64,000 nt of DNA from Platynereis dumerilii (taxonomy: Eukaryota; Annelida; Polychaeta; Phyllodocida; Nereididae), in assembly GCA_026936325.1 (NCBI GenBank), contig JAPTHN010000042.1, positions 2,170,001 through 2,234,000 of the forward strand, read 5' to 3'. The stretch's first letter is position 1, and the number at the start of each line of letters is the position of its first letter. The notes under the pieces are model-generated. The model made no database searches, was not told the origin of the DNA, and saw only the letters and a list, made by a program, of their open reading frames with translations. A program made the translations under genes and the position numbers. Shown here piece by piece: positions 1-10,799 of the stretch.

Positions 1-180
1 GTTCAGTGGTAGCCTAGTACTAGTAGGGTGTCGGGCAATCGCTGGGTCTCGGGTTAGAATCCAGCTCTTATCTAGTCACAAGGGCCTATGTTGGATGGCA
101 GTTTCAATCATCCTCCGTGTCATTGCTGTGTCCTCCTTGTGTCCTAATTTGAAGAATTATTAACTATAGATGTACAAAGA
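1..180 (+). mobile_element. tRNA-derived SINE, 5' end cut by window edge
   Basis: The first bases (TTCAGTGGTAGCCTAG) resemble a tRNA D-arm/A box. A B-box-like GGTTAGAATCC follows at about 53-63. The downstream body (AGGGCCTATGTTGGATGGC) and the tail rich in GTGTCCTCCTTGTGTCC recur in the SINEs near 16.1, 39.85 and 54.8 kb, which defines a family. The true start lies outside the window. Confidence 0.65.
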
Positions 181-223
181 ATGTATAAGTTTTTCCAATA
201 TTTCTTTTATTTTGATGTGTTTA

Positions 224-412
224 TCAGTGGCGTCCCTATGGGGAGTACGGGGGGGCACAGGCCCCCCCATATTGGACCTGTGCCCCCCCAGGTGTCCCCC
301 ATATGAACTTTCAAACTCTGGCTAAAATATACAATTAGTATAGAGGGTGCCCCCCCCAGAGAATCGCATGCCCCCCAGGTGACCCCCGCTCGAGACCCGC
401 CAGTTACGCCAC
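224..412 (+). mobile_element. hAT-like MITE with 8-9 bp target duplication
   Basis: A 189-bp non-autonomous element begins TCAGTGGCGTCCC and ends GTTACGCCAC. It is flanked by ATGTGTTTA at 215-223 and 413-421, an 8-9 bp target site duplication as expected for hAT transposons. The interior is runs of C and G (CCCCCC/GGGGGG) that would fold. A near-full copy in the opposite orientation lies at 46669-46858, and fragments lie at about 33920 and 49915. Confidence 0.75.
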
Positions 413-562
413 ATGTGTTTACTCACTGTTTAGTAGTTCTTATGTGGGATTGATTTTATACCAATATATGACAAAAATTCCCTGATGTACATTGTACAGT
501 AAATTTTTTTCAGTGCTTCATCGAATCCGCGATATATGGTCATATACCGGTTCCCTGTCTAA

Positions 563-903
563 GGGCTATTCCATTAAAAAATATGTTGGGGGGGATGGTC
601 GGGTTTATTTTTGTTTTTTGTAAGCTGCATGTTGGGGGGGGGGGAACGAAGACGAAAATTCCCTTCATATGTAGGGAGGGGGATGGAAAATAAGTCGCTT
701 TAGATGGACGGGGGAAGGGGTACCCACAACAGTAGATGTATATAGGGGGCACCATCACTCCATGACTCCATGAAGGTTTGAGCATTGTAATAATAACATC
801 TTCTATTTGAAGCATGTGGGGTGGGTAAAAAATTTTCATTTAGTGCATGTGTGGTCTTGCAAAACCCCCCCCTCCCTCCCCACCAGTTTTAAATGGAATA
901 GCT
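563..903. mobile_element. MITE with G/C-run subterminal sequences
   Basis: The ends are inverted repeats: GGCTATTCCATTAAAA at 564-579 and its near-complement TTTTAAATGGAATAGC at 887-902. Just inside each end is a homopolymer-like run, G on the left (588-595, 634-644) and C on the right (865-883). The element is about 340 bp with no coding capacity. The reverse-strand 99-residue frame over it is a by-product. Confidence 0.6.
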
Positions 904-2529
904 GTAATACTTGACCCTGTTTATTTGATTGTTGTTACAGACTTATTGTGATATTATCATAAATATTGTTAAAGATTAAAGTTATTAAACGCTGACCAGT
1001 ACTGGTTTTTTTATTCAGATAATTTGATTTAATCTACATTTCTTTTTCTTGCAGTGACCAGAATTTGTTTGGAGCTAAAGGATTATAAAACACAGATGTA
1101 CATGTATGCCTTTCACAGACACATGTACGGCTGTAGCAATTGTTTCAAGATGGAATTTTTTGGATCGTTTGACACTTCTTAGGGTACCCGAGATGGAAAG
1201 AGTTGACAGAGCTCTCCGGGTAGGTTGAGAGGTTTGTGTTAAAACTTAATTCATTGTCTTTTCAGATATTCTTGTTATTTTGGTCTATACAATGCTTTTC
1301 CATAACTAATTTTAGTGCTGATAAGGTATAAACTTTTGTGAGGCCTGACAATTGATTGTTAGCTTCTTGGATCTTCCGATAGCTTTTTAAGGTCACTGGT
1401 TGGAGAAGAAAAATCTGTGGTAAATCTCAATTTTCATTCTGTAAACAAATAAACTAGTTATTTTGCATCATTTTTCCTGAGTAGAAAGTCGTTTTGGTCT
1501 GTTGATCCAAGAAGCTAAAAATTAAGTATGTTTGACCTTTAATACTAATTTTTACGGATAAGAATTTAGAAATGAATATCATGAGTTTGATGGATAAAAG
1601 ACAGATACAACTTTACTGTCCCAGTTGGGAAATTCTTTGGCATACATGTACTGGTATAATAAATCAGTACATGCATAAATATTAGATAAATATACAAAAG
1701 AGTCTGTATGTTAACTAAATATACAAAAGAGTCAGTATGTTATCTGCTGGTGGCATTTAAGAGGACTTAGTATACTTGCGGCGAGAAAGGAGTTCATGGA
1801 TCTTCTCAGGGATTTCAGAAAATTGTTTGTGCCAAATTCAATTCATTTGGAAAATTTATTTGAAAAATGAACCAGTATGATGTCCTATGATATACGTGTC
1901 AACCAACCAGAGCTTATATTGACATTGGAAACTGGTTCATTCTGTACATTTTGCACTGTCAGAGCACTGAAAATAATACAAAATAATACTGGATGAGGAT
2001 TACTTTTGCCACAGTTATAATTACCGGCCATGCATCCTATGCATAGGACGGTAATGCTTCTGTCCTGAAACGATGTGAGTCACGAGGCTCCAGGCCAAAC
2101 CAGACCATTCTAAGGGTTTATTTTATATGTAATTCTCAGTTATAACATCGTAGATTCTGCCAATTGTGTCTTTTTTTAGTTAAATGCAATAACATTACAA
2201 ATATAAACATCCCCTGTAATGACTAGCGCTGGCTAGGTCAGACTGATTTTGCGCCGCCATTTTCTTGTGTATTGGGGCTGTCTGCTGTGTGCAGTCTTTC
2301 AGATGTCACAGTACTTGGCAGGGTGTTGATATCTTTTATTGTATTTGCTCCTTTCCAATCAATAATTGCTGTTCAATGCTGAATTGCTCTTCAAGACTTC
2401 ACCATTTAGGCCTAAAGTGCAATTCATTTTCACACCTCCCTGTCATCTGTCAGCTTAATTGTACTCCTACCCACAGGCATGACAATCATTTTGAGAAAAA
2501 AGCTTGTCAAGTTGCACTTATTGAATTTA
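904..2529. other. No gene recognised
   Basis: AT-rich sequence with no open frame above background and no recognised repeat family. A short direct repeat of ATACAAAAGAGTC(A/T)GTATGTTA occurs near 1691 and 1722. One splice-site-bounded segment is listed separately. Confidence 0.5.
1055..1219 (+). other. Exon-like segment bounded by splice consensus
   Basis: A polypyrimidine tract ending TTTCTTTTTCTTGCAG precedes 1055, and GTAGGT follows 1219, so the 165 bp have the form of an internal exon. One frame (starting at 1057) is open for about 40 codons, then stops at TAG near 1180. If real it would be a last coding exon or a UTR exon. There is no homology to support it, and chance splice consensus of this quality is common in AT-rich DNA. 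Confidence 0.12.
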
Positions 2530-2638
2530 TATACAAGGTTGGCAACTCCTGGTTTGAGAATCCATGCTCTTGCTTGAGACAGCATTACAGCAGGGATTCT
2601 CAAACCAGGAATCTTGAGGGAGTTGCCAACCTTGTATG
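2530..2638. mobile_element. Hairpin (foldback) repeat element
   Basis: The left arm ATACAAGGTTGGCAACTCC (2531-2549) pairs with GGAGTTGCCAACCTTGTAT (2619-2637). The inner arm TGGTTTGAGAATCC pairs with GGATTCTCAAACCA (2594-2607), with an 11-nt bulge on the right side. The length of about 108 bp and near-perfect arms suggest a tiny MITE. No clear target duplication was seen. Confidence 0.55.
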
Positions 2639-2639
2639 T

Positions 2640-3485
2640 ATTGTATACAGGATAAGTTTAGCAATGTGAGCTTTTTGTAAGAAATTATAATGCCTGTGCT
2701 CCTACCCAATATTTTCAATCGGCTTCATACTTATTTAATTCCTATTTAAACACCATGCATAAAATTATATTATTATTGGGAAACATTAAAGTATTGAAAT
2801 ATCTTACAAAATAAGCACCATTTCACGAAAAAACTAGACAGTGAATATTTATGCATAGACTATTTAAAAAAAATTGTAACTGAAATTGGAGGCAAAAGGA
2901 AAAGAAACAGTTTTTATTGAGCAAGTCATTTCTGATATTAATTGAAGATACGCTCACGTCCAGCAGGTCATCGAAAAATAAAAATAAAATTAATTAAATA
3001 CATTTTTATTTTTCTCAGCCACCATACATATATCTATATTGATTCCTCTAATAAAGCATGTGCAGCATGGCCGGTGCTGTGCTCTAAGAGTGCTTGTTTA
3101 TTTTATTCTTTTTGTCTTGCAGGGGATAGAGTTACGTTGAAATGGAAGACTACAGTATGAAGTTGAACACTCATGCTCGTTAGAAGTCATTGAAACTCTT
3201 ATGAATCTTCATCACACTCAAAGGCATTGAATTGATCCATCCATGGGTACATACAGAACTTATGATGCTAATTATTGCACTAATTACACTAATTTCTAAT
3301 GCTCAACATTTTTTGTGAGTCATTCCTTGATTTTAACATTCAGCATTGTATAAATTGTTCAAGAAGTTTTAGTTACTTTCATGTATTGACCTCTGAAAGA
3401 TGGACGTTCCACTTTGTGCATTGGGCTGCTGTGGCACATACATTTATTGAATTTTACACAAATGGACCTCTTAACCAAGGTGCTG
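2640..3485. other. No gene recognised
   Basis: AT-rich. A good splice-acceptor-like stretch (TTCTTTTTGTCTTGCAG) ends at about 3121, but the frame after it closes within 15 codons. Nothing else identifiable. Confidence 0.4.
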
Positions 3486-3765
3486 TTCAAAAAGTATGTA
3501 ATGCCGTAGGGAGGGGGGGGGGGTATGAGATAGTGTTATGCTGTGTTACAGGGGGAGGGGGGATGTAAGACTAGTTGTTACATAACACAATTAAATGTTC
3601 GAAACATATTGTGAGCCCTCCGTTCGCGGAACACTTAAAGTGTGTGTGCCTGACTTCCGAGATTTTAAGGAGGGGGGTATAGGCCTTGTTATGTAACAGT
3701 GGAGGGGGGTAAGTACTTGTGTTACAGGCTGTTACAGGGGGGAGGGGGGATTTCAAAAATGAATG
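3486..3765 (+). repeat. G-run repeat patch with TGTTACAGGGGG modules
   Basis: At least three modules of the form (T)GTTACAG followed by long G runs occur near 3543, 3692 and 3729, plus an uninterrupted G11 run near 3513. GTTACATAACAC near 3576 and TTATGTAAC near 3689 are inverted relative to each other. Several runs of three or more G within short distance make G-quadruplex formation plausible on the + strand. No coding content. Confidence 0.5.
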
Positions 3766-4180
3766 GCCCCAAAGATCTGACTTTTGGGGCCGGAGTCACA
3801 TTGTAATATAACTTAAATTTTGGTAACTCTTGAAAATGTTGAACAAATAATATTTCTTTGTTTTCTTTTCCAGCCCTTGAGATCACTCAGATCAAGCCAT
3901 TGTCCTGAGCTAAAAAGAAGACTCTGTGCCGCCATTTGCTGGAACTAACGACGAGGATCTCAATTTCATTTAGACATACATCTGCTTGTTATTGATCTGG
4001 TTTAAAGTTAGAGAATATGTGCAAAATATTTCAAGCGACAACTCAACTAGTATTGGTTGAGCCCGTAATCAGGAAAAATTACTTTAATAGGCTATTGCAT
4101 GGCTTGTAAAAAATCGCCTGGATGGTCACGGTATAGACTGTAGGTTTGTAGATAGGCTATCACGATCATTGTCATATTAA
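3766..4180. other. No gene recognised
   Basis: Contains an acceptor-like tract (TTGTTTTCTTTTCCAG) ending near 3873. All frames after it close quickly. No repeat family assigned. Confidence 0.35.
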
Positions 4181-4184
4181 CTGA

Positions 4185-4279
4185 GTGTACCATTTCAATG
4201 ACCAGCCAAAATTTCACATGTACTGCGCTACTACGTGACCAATAAAACTTCTTATTCTTATTCTTATTCTTATTCTTAT
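4185..4279 (+). mobile_element. LINE-like 3' end with (ATTCTT)n tail
   Basis: The sequence ends ACCAATAAAACTTCTTATTC and runs into about five TTCTTA repeats. The same end (AACAATAAAACTTCTTATTC plus the same tail unit) occurs at 32185-32226. The upstream 60-70 bp are also similar in the two places. A shared 3' end with a variable hexamer tail and no shared 5' end is the usual pattern of 5'-truncated non-LTR retrotransposons or their SINE partners. Confidence 0.5.
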
Positions 4280-5707
4280 AAAGAAAACCTGTGACTTAGA
4301 TGTCCATTTAAAAGTGCTAATTGCAATTAGGACTTAATTCTAAATTGTTTCAGTCAGATCCAACCAATGTGATTGACCAATCCTATAAACCAAAACGAAC
4401 ACTCTTCACAGCCTGGAATTTAATATAATCATTCTTGCATGTATAAATATGCTAATAATAAATTAATTCCTTTTGCAAGCTGGAATTGATTTTTAACTAA
4501 AATCTAACCAGCAGTGACTAGTCAGTTAGTCATGAGCTCTCTGGTGCAAAGCCATTATAATTATTCGCTATTAAACTGAATCTGATTTATTGAATTCTGT
4601 GTTTTATTTTTTGTGATGATATGAAAATGTTTAGCAACAATAGCATGTGAATTTCATCCAATCTTGTGTATCAAAATAAGTGGGTCATACAAATCAATTA
4701 TATAAATTGTAAAAGGTCTGAAATATGTCCTGTGAATTTCATTGAGAGATTTTGATTCATTGTGTTTGATTAGGCCGTTCTTTGGAGCCCTGTGTCTTGC
4801 ATCTCTGGTCCGAGTCCCATCTTTTGACAAATTGTGTTGATAATTATACCACCTAAGTAAATGAAAATGTCAACCTCTAACATTTGGCATGTGAAATTCA
4901 TTGAATTGGCACAGAATAGTGTACCATCTAAATCTCTTGATTGAAGTTTTGAGCACTTATGGCAAAAATTTCACAGGCAAAGATCCTCACGTGAGGAAGT
5001 CCTACAATATATTTTCTCTTGGTTTGCAGTTGTTTCTGGGTGTTTTGGTACTCCTGAGAGATGATTCAGTTTCAAATTTGGTTTCTTTCCTTAATCTTAA
5101 GTTGTTTTTGGTTATTATTGTCAAAACCAAAATACCAAATTCAAATACTTCTTGATTTTCTTTCATTTTGGTTTGAATATTGAAGTTGTTTGTCAAGGAT
5201 TGATGGGCAATGATAGATCCACAAGTTATCCACTTGTCAATGCCATGTATTGAAGAAACAAGTTGGTGGCAATTGACCTGGTGTCTGCTGAGTACTCCTT
5301 CTCGGGTATACATTGGATTATGTGCAAGGCTGGGTTTGTTCAAAAAAAAAAAGTCAAATCTGGCGTGTGACTCTCATCAAAGCTGAAGTGGTATATTTGA
5401 GGTTATGTATTGTAAATTGGCATGACTCTCCCACAATTTTTCAATGAATTTTGAATTTTTTTAATTTCCTGCTCTCACATTTTAAATGTTGTATATCCTT
5501 TATGGTGCTTGATATAAAGATATGGTTCAAAGCTATAATGACAATGTCATATCAACTTGCATCTATATGGCTGGAACAAGTATGATCAACCAGGGGTGAT
5601 TTCTATGCCAGGACATTCTTTATTGAAAGAGCCCCGCTACTATGCTGTGGCATTATCATATTAACTCTTATTTCAAAGAAAAAAATCATCCTAACAATAG
5701 TATACAT
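4280..5707. other. No gene recognised
   Basis: AT-rich, with no credible open frame. The overlapping frames at 4901-5155 (+) and 5002-5343 (-) show no family motifs. Confidence 0.4.
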
Positions 5708-6320
5708 TTAAGCATATAGGTCCTCCCATGCAGCATGCGGAACATCTTGTAGTGCACTGTTGCCACCCTCACAATCGCATTTAGTTGTCTCTTCCTTTAC
5801 TCCAAAAATTGAGATTAAGCAATGCATGGAAGGAGGAGATATCATGACAGGAGACATGAAGAAGTGTAGGAGTAGAAAATAGGGACGGGAGTGGCCATGC
5901 AAGGAACAAGGGTAATAGAGCAGGCAGGGATCGGGATGAATCAAAAGTTGGCAAATTAAGGAGAAATGTGAGAGACAATGAAAAAGCATCAGGGAAGAGG
6001 CAAAGGAAACATAGGGGGAAGGCATGGAAGGAAGAAGCAGAGTTGGAGAAAGCGGGATGGTTAAGAGATGGAGGGGAAGCATAAAAAAGTTAGGATTCCG
6101 AGAAGGAAAAATGGATAGCTGCTGGGAAGGAAGAAAGGCTATAGGAAACAGACAGAAAAGGCAAATGTGCAGAGAGGAGGCGAGGAGAGAGGTCACCAGT
6201 GGCTAGGACAGAGGGAAGAGGCAAGAGAAACATTATACAGAGAAGGCAATATAAGGCAATGAAAATGATATATATAGGCCCTGGATCAGCAACTGCTGCA
6301 GGGAGAAGGGAAGGAGGCAG
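5708..6320. repeat. Purine-rich low-complexity stretch, possible LINE scrap at left end
   Basis: The + strand from about 5820 to 6320 is strongly G/A-rich with loosely repeated words (GGGAAGAGGCAA, GAAACAT, GAAGGCAT). This produces a 162-residue reverse-strand frame rich in Leu, Ser and Pro that I do not regard as a gene. The last part of that frame (5708-5810, minus) contains CDCEGGNSALQDV, faintly like the C-terminal CxCG...TxxH region of LINE reverse transcriptases. No reverse transcriptase core is visible upstream. Confidence 0.3.
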
Positions 6321-6627
6321 AGAGCGACCAACACATTTTGAGTTTTCAAGTTAGGATGTCTAATGCACAGTATACATATAAAAAATTGATTTTGTGCCAT
6401 TGCCTATTTTATCATACATTATCATCAGACTGACCCAGTGGCTATTTGTTGAACAACGTTTGCTGCTTGCATGGAGCTAATTGTTATGTTTTCACTGCTT
6501 TGCAACTCACTGTTGTTGTGTCTTTGAATGTGTGGAAAGAATGATTTTGGAGTTTGGTTAATGTAAGGCCAAGTCGCCGTTTTTGTTTGTCACATCTTCT
6601 TCCGCGCAGTTGGGTCATAAGCTTTAA

Positions 6628-7614
6628 TCATCCAAAAGATAACATTTGGAGGTGAAATCTTGTCAGACCTTTTTGGTTATACATGATATATACACTCTTT
6701 ACCTGATCCTCATTCAACTTTACAAATTCATCTTTTATCATGGTCTGACAAACCCGTGACAGAGGCTGTGGCCTGTGGGTAGGGCTATGGAGGTTTTGGA
6801 ATTTAAAAGTGTAATGGCCAAGGGACAGAGGGACACATAACTCCGTCCACAGCCTCATGACATTGTCTTCACACTTTACAATCTGAAGCTATGTAGTTGA
6901 TACATTGGTGGGGTAATTTGCAAGTTGCATCAAGTTGACATGAGTAGTTCTAAAGTGCTGTCACTTTGCAGCAGAAGTCAAAGCACGCATGTATAGTATT
7001 GTATACATAATACAATTATACATGTATGTAGATGCCTTTGACCTGGCTGTAGGAAGCGTGCATTTCCGAAGTTGTATAGCACCCATTCCAGATGAAGCTA
7101 TATACCCTCAAAAATAGTATTGAATGGCAATCCTACCAAACATTGCAACATTTGATAGCCTCTAGATAATCCATGGTTGCGAACTGGTAGGACAGGGGCA
7201 AAACATTAGATGTAATTTTCAAGATAAAACCCGGCTTATGTCCTTCATGTGGATGAGAAAAGGTTCCATGCAAGTTTTTGTAGATAGGCAAAGGGGTCCA
7301 TGAACTTATAGTAGCATAATGCCCGTGAAAAGGGAGAACATGTTGGGAGAACATTATCTGAAAGTTCCAGGCACAATCACCACAACATTGAGCTATAGGC
7401 TGATGCTTTGTGAAAATGTATAAAAGCCATAAAGTAATAACATTTGGAGCACAAAACCCTGTCTAAAACCTTCTGGGGCATTACAGAAAGTCACTTGTAA
7501 GTTTTCATAACTTGGCAATGAGTAGTTTGGCTGGGAGAGACGGATGGGCCCGGGAATTAATAGTATGATTTTCTTTATGAAAATATTCAGACAAGCGTAA
7601 GCTGTACTGACCAA
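6628..7614 (-). repeat. Three diverged repeat modules, minus strand
   Basis: Short minus-strand frames at about 6628-6860, 7133-7354 and 7393-7614 share a peptide-level pattern: (Y/F)xNL, then TF, EG, GF(I/V)L and M in the second and third (YKNLHGTFSHPHEGHKPGFIL and YENLQVTFCNAPEGFRQGFVL), more weakly in the first. Nucleotide similarity is also present (AACATTTGGAG and AACATTAGATG at module ends), so this may be an old non-coding repeat rather than coding. I do not recognise a protein family. Confidence 0.3.
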
Positions 7615-7659
7615 CTTTACAACTCAATGATGCATTTCTAGTATATTTGGATGAAAATT

Positions 7660-7950
7660 AAAGGGCAGTTACCCTCGTCATGTCAACAGGCATGGTCACA
7701 AATACCCTCGTCTTAGGACGCAGTTACCCTCGTCATTTTAGTAGTACTTTAAGTCATTTTATGACCTTCAGAGAGTGAATTAATCATGGCTCTTTATTGA
7801 AATATCATTTTCGATCAATGACAGATGTAATACACTATGAGGACAACAGCTAACAGAAGTAATAGGCTCAGATTCAATGTTACATAATATTTAAGGCTAA
7901 TTTAGAGACGAGGGTAACTCAGTTACCCTCGTCTGGTTTTGCCACAGTGA
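7660..7950. mobile_element. MITE-like element with GTTACCCTCGTC motifs
   Basis: The motif (A)GTTACCCTCGTC occurs at about 7667 and 7722, a shortened form (TACCCTCGTC) near 7703, and an inverted plus direct pair forms a perfect 27-bp palindrome at 7907-7933 (13-bp arms around a single C). The motif cluster brackets about 270 bp with no open frame. Ends and target duplication are not clear. Confidence 0.45.
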
Positions 7951-8721
7951 TTGTTGCCTGTTAATTGTTTGAATGAGTTTCTTTGTAGAAAACCATAAAC
8001 AATTATTTAAATCACGCCGGAAAAAAGCTGTAAAAGGATTTGAAAACTTCAGAATTTTGTAGCACTTGTTGGCAGGGTGAATGACAATGAACCCTGCAAT
8101 GGGAGGATGATCACAACAGTCATATCTGTTTTCTGCTCCATTCTCTGCACAAGTAAGGACTAAGGACTAACGCTGTCTACAAGTGGACTTCTGTTACTTT
8201 GCCACTTCTTTTTCCAGCCTTGGCAGATCAGAACATATGCTGTCATGTGGTGCCACCTAAAGACTAGTGTGCTATTCCACGAGCTCCTGTGAGCGGTCCA
8301 CATCATTTCAGTCTGAGAAACTCACACAATTTTGTCTGGAAGAAACCAGGGCTGTTTCTGAGTGTGCTGATGGCCTTGTCTACTTCCTTAGAGAATGTGA
8401 TTGCCGAGTCTGACTCTGGTGTACATCAATGTTGAATAGAAATTTTGTGAATGTGCAATGAAATTTGAACTATTTCTTGGGACAGCAATGCTGTAGCATA
8501 CAAAATCAACTTCTGTGCCAGATGGCAACAGCATGCAGTTCTCATTTTCACCAAACTGGGACTAAGGGCTATATGCATTTGACTGCACAGGGAATATTTC
8601 CCAGCAATATGCAGTCAAGTTCCCATATTGTAAGCCATATCTGACAAAGCATCTGTGTTATGCATGGTTTGATGTACGTAACTGTGCACAGCACATCCTC
8701 ACAAAAGAGAATGTCTAATCT

Positions 8722-8800
8722 TTCTGTTCGCCAATCGCTGGGTCCAGGATTAAAATCCAGCTCTTGCCAGGTCTCATGTACTATGACGATGTGGCACAGT
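8722..8800 (+). mobile_element. SINE fragment in copy 1 only
   Basis: CAATCGCTGGGTCCAGGATT and AAAATCCAGCTCTTG match the B-box region of the SINE at 1-180. Copy 3 diverges from copy 1 just after TCTTTCTGTT (about 49342), so this fragment is an insertion or a breakpoint specific to copy 1. Confidence 0.45.
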
Positions 8801-8879
8801 TTTATTTGTGTAAATGAACATGTTGGTGTCCAATGTAAACTGTGGCTCTATGATGTTACAAGATAGCGTGCGAACATTT

Positions 8880-9725
8880 TGGGCAGGCGAGGGACATTTG
8901 CCTGAATTTCAAGATCTAGACTTAGTACTATTTCAAAAGAAATCACTTGGAAACTATTGATATTAAATTCTGTTTATTTCAAAACTATCTGCCCAAATTG
9001 TACAGCCTTTATCTCTAAATCTTAGGGTTTTCGGGGGGGGGGGGTTGCAACTGTTCCCCCCACTCTCCCTCCCCCCTGGTTCACCTGAGTCCCGAAGCTT
9101 CAAATTCAGCAGCCATATGCTGCATGATTACGGCAAATAAGTAGCTGGAATGATGGAGTCACCAGCCTATTTGATGAGCTGCAATAAGGGTACTAGAAAT
9201 TGCATCTAAAATATGACACAAATTCACATTTTTCTCCTCCTAGTATAAAATATATATAGTATATAAATTGCTGTGTAGGACAAACAATCACCAGCATATC
9301 ATATCTTGCATATACATCAACATTGACTAGAAAAGGTTAGCTCCGGTTATACCTTTAACAGAACCCTGGCAATTGGATGTGTTCACAAATATTTTCTTGC
9401 ACAATTCAGTGCATGGGATGACACTAATGTTGCAATTTCATGCAATAATGCTGCACTTTTTGTTGACTTTGCATGGCAGGCTGATTAAATTTCATTCTAG
9501 AGAAAGGATTGTGTTTTAATTTCAAATCAGATCTGTCTCTAATAGAATTGATTCAATGATTCCTAACTCTATAGCAATAGCAAGGACCTAATCACTGCAG
9601 GTGTGCAGGTGGTTCGCATAGAAATTAAAATGCCTTTCAATTAATGGAATTCCATAACTGCCATTGATATAGATCTGTGATCTGAAAGCCTCCATATGCT
9701 AAGCTAAGTATCTAAGATAATCTCT
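8880..9725. other. No gene recognised
   Basis: Contains a G11 run near 9033 followed within 30 bp by C-rich sequence (9056-9080), a potential G-rich hairpin. The rest is unassigned AT-rich DNA without match in copies 2 and 3. Confidence 0.35.
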
Positions 9726-9727
9726 AG

Positions 9728-10024
9728 AGTTCCTCCGTGGCCTAATTGGTAAGTGCGCTTGTCAACTGGCTTTGAGGGCGTGGGTTCAAATCTCACCCTG
9801 GGAACTCACTTTAGTCCGAGCCCATGGGACATTAAATGGAGGCGGGTTGTATCCAGTGTTCTATGCTGGGGCAACTGAAAGACCCTGGGCATCCCTGAAT
9901 TAAAAGGGTATGTGCCAGACTCACAGTCTTCTCATCTCATCATCATACGGCGATCGCCTGCCTCGATATAGCCCACTAAGGTGCTGCAGAGGCGTAAAAC
10001 ACAAACAAACAAACAAACAAACAA
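9728..10024 (+). mobile_element. tRNA-derived SINE with (CAAA)n tail
   Basis: A clean RNA polymerase III type 2 promoter: A box TGGCCTAATTGG (about 9738) and B box GGTTCAAATCTC (about 9783), correctly spaced for a tRNA head. A roughly 200-bp unrelated body and a tail of about six CAAA units follow, ending near 10022. This is a different SINE family from the one at 1-180. It looks structurally whole and may be relatively young. No target duplication was established. Confidence 0.8.
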
Positions 10025-10552
10025 TCTAAGATAATCTATGTTTCATTTCCAAGTCTAACGACAGTCTGTAATAGATATGGCTTTACACAGAAACGCCCAA
10101 ACAGATATATCGGTACACGTAGTGTGGCTTGACCAAAGGTACAATAATGAGTCGATCAATGCAGAGAGAGAGGGAAACTCTCAATGCCCAAAGTTGATTT
10201 GAGTTAACTACAATATTCCATTTACATATCGCCAAATAAATCTTTGATTACTCGATGCAGAGCCTGTCGATTCAAGTGAACTCCTTACTTGAGAAATAGG
10301 TTTAACATGCTAACAGTAGACGAACGACGAGTACTTACATTCTGCTGCAATTGGGCCTCAATGACTTCACAACATGTGCTATCAAATACGTTGAAATGAG
10401 GTGTCAATTTGTAATTGGACAACTTGTGACCTCATTGGAGAGTGGAGTGACACATCAGATTGCTCGCCTCAATAACATTGCAAGTATAGGCTATGATCTC
10501 ACTGACTGCTTACACATCATATAGTTTAACGTGGCATGGATAGGGCTGTGAC

Positions 10553-10790
10553 CAGTGACGGAAATGGGGGGAGCTCGGGGGAGCTCAGCTCCCTTGACCA
10601 AAAAACAGGGGGAGCTGTACCCAGCTACAGCTCCCCCAATGATCAGTGGTGAAATTACAATTATCATGTTACTCTTTCAGTCCTCATGGTATTTTTAGCC
10701 AAAATTATGCTCTGGTGGTAGAATTCTTTCCATCTACCGGCCGCACGAGCCGAGAGCTCCCTCGACGAAAATTTTCCATTTCCATCACTG
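10553..10790. mobile_element. hAT-like MITE with perfect 8-bp target duplication
   Basis: The terminal inverted repeats are CAGTGACGGAAATGG (10553-10567) and CCATTTCCATCACTG (10776-10790), 14 of 15 matching. GCTGTGAC flanks both sides (10545-10552, 10791-10798). The CAGTG start and the 8-bp duplication fit the hAT superfamily. An internal GGGGGAGCT/AGCTCCC hairpin lies near the left end. The 238 bp carry no transposase. Confidence 0.85.
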
Positions 10791-10799
10791 GCTGTGACC

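Noticed and set aside
1055-1219. Confident internal exon
   Set aside because: Splice consensus is good, but the only open frame stops inside and nothing supports homology. Kept only as a low-confidence feature.
5708-6196. 162-residue minus-strand frame
   Set aside because: Mostly purine-rich low complexity on the opposite strand. The faint LINE-like C-terminus alone is too weak to call.
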